This document shows, in pieces, positions 5,586 through 6,094 of a DNA stretch of 6,094 bases. A program made the position numbers and the translations under genes. This stretch comes from Clostridiales bacterium (GTDB taxonomy: Bacteria > Bacillota > Clostridia > Oscillospirales > Oscillospiraceae). Position 1 is the first letter of the stretch. Each line of letters begins with the position of its first letter. A model generated the notes under the pieces. It saw only the letters and a program-made list of their open reading frames with translations. It made no database searches and was not told the origin of the DNA. The stretch is from positions 1 through 6,094 of the forward strand of contig JAJQFX010000263.1 in the NCBI GenBank assembly GCA_021200895.1, written 5' to 3'.

Positions 5586-5621
5586 CACCCTGACGGGATT
5601 AACCCGTCAGGGTGATTTTTT
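5586..5621. terminator. Bidirectional terminator between dnaK and ybaB
   Basis: CACCCTGACGGG (5586-5597) and CCCGTCAGGGTG (5603-5614) form a perfect 12-bp stem with loop ATTAA. A run of six T (5616-5621) serves rightward transcription from dnaK. On the other strand the stem is followed by TTGTTTTGTTTT, which serves leftward transcription from ybaB. It lies between the two convergent stop codons. Confidence 0.92.
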
Positions 5622-5629
5622 ATACGATG

Positions 5630-5971
5630 TCAGAGGCTCAGGCCGCCGGTCAGCTTGCTCATGGCCTGCTCCTTGTCCTCATCGGCCAGGCGGTTGGCCT
5701 CGTTCAGGGCCACCAGCAGCATATCCTGGAGCAGCTCCGCATCCTCCGGATGGATGGCCTCCGGCGCGATAGTCAGGCTCTTCACCTGATGCTTCCCCGT
5801 GATGGTGACGGACACCGCGCCGCCGCCGGACTGGGCGCTGTACTCCTTCGCCTCCAGCTCGGCGGTGCGCTTTTGCATATCCTCGCTGAGTTTCTGGGCC
5901 TGGCGAATCATGTTCATGTTGAGGCCGCCGTTGCCGGAGCGCATACCGCGCTGATTGAATCCCTTTGCCAT
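5630..5971 (-). CDS. ybaB: YbaB/EbfC-family nucleoid-associated protein
   Basis: A 113-residue small DNA-binding protein of the YbaB/EbfC family, whose members bind DNA as dimers and associate with the nucleoid. The sequence shows a flexible Gly/Asn/Arg-rich N-terminus (1-20), a charged helix MIRQAQKLSEDMQKRTAELEA (21-41; the family's coiled arm), a beta core with VSVTITGKHQVKSLTIAPEAI (53-73), and the closing helix DAELLQDMLLVALNEANRLADEDKEQAMSKLTGG. Length is usual for the family. The start is supported by AAGGAG on the minus strand (5986-5981), nine bases before the ATG. It lies 27 bases after the end of the probable dnaX, the order found in many bacteria, and is probably cotranscribed with it. 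The usual third gene, recR, does not follow; the unit ends at the terminator. Confidence 0.93.
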   Translation of the reverse strand: MAKGFNQRGMRSGNGGLNMNMIRQAQKLSEDMQKRTAELEAKEYSAQSGGGAVSVTITGKHQVKSLTIAPEAIHPEDAELLQDMLLVALNEANRLADEDKEQAMSKLTGGLSL

Positions 5972-5998
5972 TGTTGTTTGCTCCTTTTCTGTGTTGTG

Positions 5999-6094
5999 TC
6001 AGTCTGTCACGGTGATGATGCCCTTGCCGTCCCCCTCCGCAAAGTCCAGCAGTTCCTGGAAGGGGGTGCTGGCGGGAGAGGCGGGGGCCTGCTT
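5999..6094 (-). CDS. dnaX: Probable dnaX 3' end (DNA polymerase III tau/gamma), partial
   Basis: Only the last 31 residues and the TGA stop (6001-5999) lie in the window. The frame is open to the window edge and reads through a Pro/Ala-rich stretch (QAPASPAS), then FQELLDFAEGDGKGIITVTD. A Pro/Ala linker followed by a short, acidic, hydrophobic end resembles the C-termini of clostridial DnaX proteins, but that end is poorly conserved, so the identity rests mainly on its position 27 bases upstream of ybaB in the same direction. If correct, it is the clamp-loader subunit of the replicative polymerase. Another gene could occupy this place. Confidence 0.6.
   Translation of the reverse strand, partial: KQAPASPASTPFQELLDFAEGDGKGIITVTD

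Overview
The window reads as chromosomal DNA from a fairly GC-rich Clostridia-type Firmicute, probably a gut anaerobe of the Oscillospiraceae/Ruminococcaceae kind. The reasons are: a DnaK that lacks the N-terminal-lobe insertion of Gram-negative DnaKs and carries the Bacillus-like stretch HMGTDYRV; a BlaI/M56-type regulatory pair; an aldo/keto reductase with a two-cluster Fe-S tail; and a dnaX-ybaB pair. The genus call is inference, since no rRNA or other marker is present.

Layout, left to right. Bases 1-308 hold no gene. They contain a possible leftward promoter with a dyad, a palindromic repeat element of about 110 bp, and a good extended -10 promoter reading right. Bases 309-1448 (+) encode an aldo/keto reductase with a C-terminal ferredoxin-like tail, closed by a perfect terminator. 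Next is a promoter covered by three copies of one 16-bp dyad. It drives a BlaI/MecI/CopY-type repressor (1635-2018) that overlaps a BlaR1/MecR1-like M56 membrane protease (from 2005). The protease frame is broken by one in-frame TGA at 2365-2367 and is otherwise intact to 3498. It ends in a non-penicillin-binding extracellular domain.

After a strong terminator comes a 190-base stretch with an inverted repeat, an extended -10 promoter and a leader with competing hairpins. This leads into a monocistronic dnaK (3742-5565) with unusual changes at the interdomain linker and in the substrate-binding domain. A bidirectional terminator separates it from ybaB (5630-5971, minus) and the 3' end of a probable dnaX (5999-6094, minus).

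How the parts work together. The repressor and protease form a sense-and-derepress module: an extracellular signal would activate the zinc protease, the repressor would be inactivated, and the operators would be cleared. No beta-lactamase or other target gene sits beside it, so in this window it appears to control only itself. The aldo/keto reductase, the dnaK and the dnaX-ybaB pair are separate transcription units. The strongest leads for something new are the non-PBP sensor on the M56 protein, its in-frame TGA, the triple operator, and the divergent stand-alone DnaK with its structured leader.
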